Source: Larix sibirica (lineage: Eukaryota; Streptophyta; Pinopsida; Pinales; Pinaceae). Taken from it: a stretch of 19,107 nucleotides of DNA. Positions 18,891 to 19,107 of the stretch are shown piece after piece; within the stretch, counting starts at the first letter, position 1, and the number at the start of each line of letters is the position of its first letter. The stretch spans positions 1 through 19,107 of the forward strand of contig NWUY0304921117.1 in NCBI GenBank assembly GCA_004151065.3, in the 5' to 3' direction. The notes beneath the pieces were generated by a model. That model saw only the letters and a program-made list of their open reading frames with translations. It was not told the DNA's origin and made no database searches. The position numbers were made by a program, and so were the translations under genes.

Positions 18891-19107
18891 AACCATAAGC
18901 ATAGGCATCATTAGCATAAACATAAATTTATCCATTCCATGTAGGTCCCCATTGGAGGATATCTACAGTTTCCTTTTTTATAATTAGTGTTAGATTCAGG
19001 TTGTCCTAGAGTTTCTGTTGCACTTCCTTTTTGATTCCTTGTGGCCAACTTTTTATCGAACTTCAATCTCTCAATGATCAAGTGCGAGAATCCTCGAGAG
19101 AGACATG

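Noticed and set aside
1-19107. CRISPR arrays or bacterial operons
   Set aside because: No regularly spaced repeats with unique spacers, no bacterial-type gene clusters, and all recognisable proteins are of plant or plant-retroelement type.

Overview
The window looks like accessory DNA from a seed plant, most plausibly a gymnosperm or another plant with a very large organelle or nuclear genome. It is AT-rich and has no gene-dense operon structure. It is full of old plant-type Ty3/gypsy fragments whose reading frames are broken by many stops and frameshifts. Two segments point to its origin. One is the 3' part of a plant mitochondrial nad6 inside a chimeric open frame (17528-17824). The other is an exon-sized fragment of a nuclear inositol-tetrakisphosphate 1-kinase (ITPK) gene with ag/gt borders (8367-8525). 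I cannot decide from sequence alone between a mitochondrial chromosome that took up nuclear DNA and a nuclear locus holding a mitochondrial insert. The nad6 piece still carries genomic C at three likely RNA-editing positions, so it came from DNA rather than from edited mRNA.

Layout. 1-2060: no recognisable gene, several short direct repeats and a clean 3 x 46 bp tandem array (978-1115). 2069-5118, minus strand: a decayed Ty3/gypsy gag-to-protease region with gag N-terminal part, capsid, CCHC zinc knuckle, protease-like segment and a downstream frame holding a 4 x 33 bp in-frame repeat. 5170-5400: an LTR-like or regulatory-looking stretch with two adjacent hairpins. 5740-8230: gene-free, with diverged repeats. 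8240-8525: a hairpin, then the ITPK exon. 8560-9630: LTR-like sequence with a palindromic element present twice. 9777-10225, minus: the integrase C-terminus of a second, chromovirus-like gypsy element. 10260-13700: nothing firm except one unassigned acidic ORF (11467-11691). 13715-16135, plus: pre-RT region, reverse transcriptase (YIDD box), RNase H and integrase of a third gypsy remnant. 16490-18890: a low-complexity Ala/Thr/Ser/Gly/Tyr-rich decayed coding region on the minus strand, interrupted by the nad6 chimera.

Nothing here needs to work as a unit today. The picture is a graveyard of nuclear-type transposons and gene pieces next to an organelle gene fragment. The most notable points are the ITPK exon beside nad6 sequence, the nad6 chimeric ORF, the low-complexity frame whose roughly 18 stops are all TAA or TAG and never TGA, and the paired hairpins at 5292-5356 and 9124/9569.
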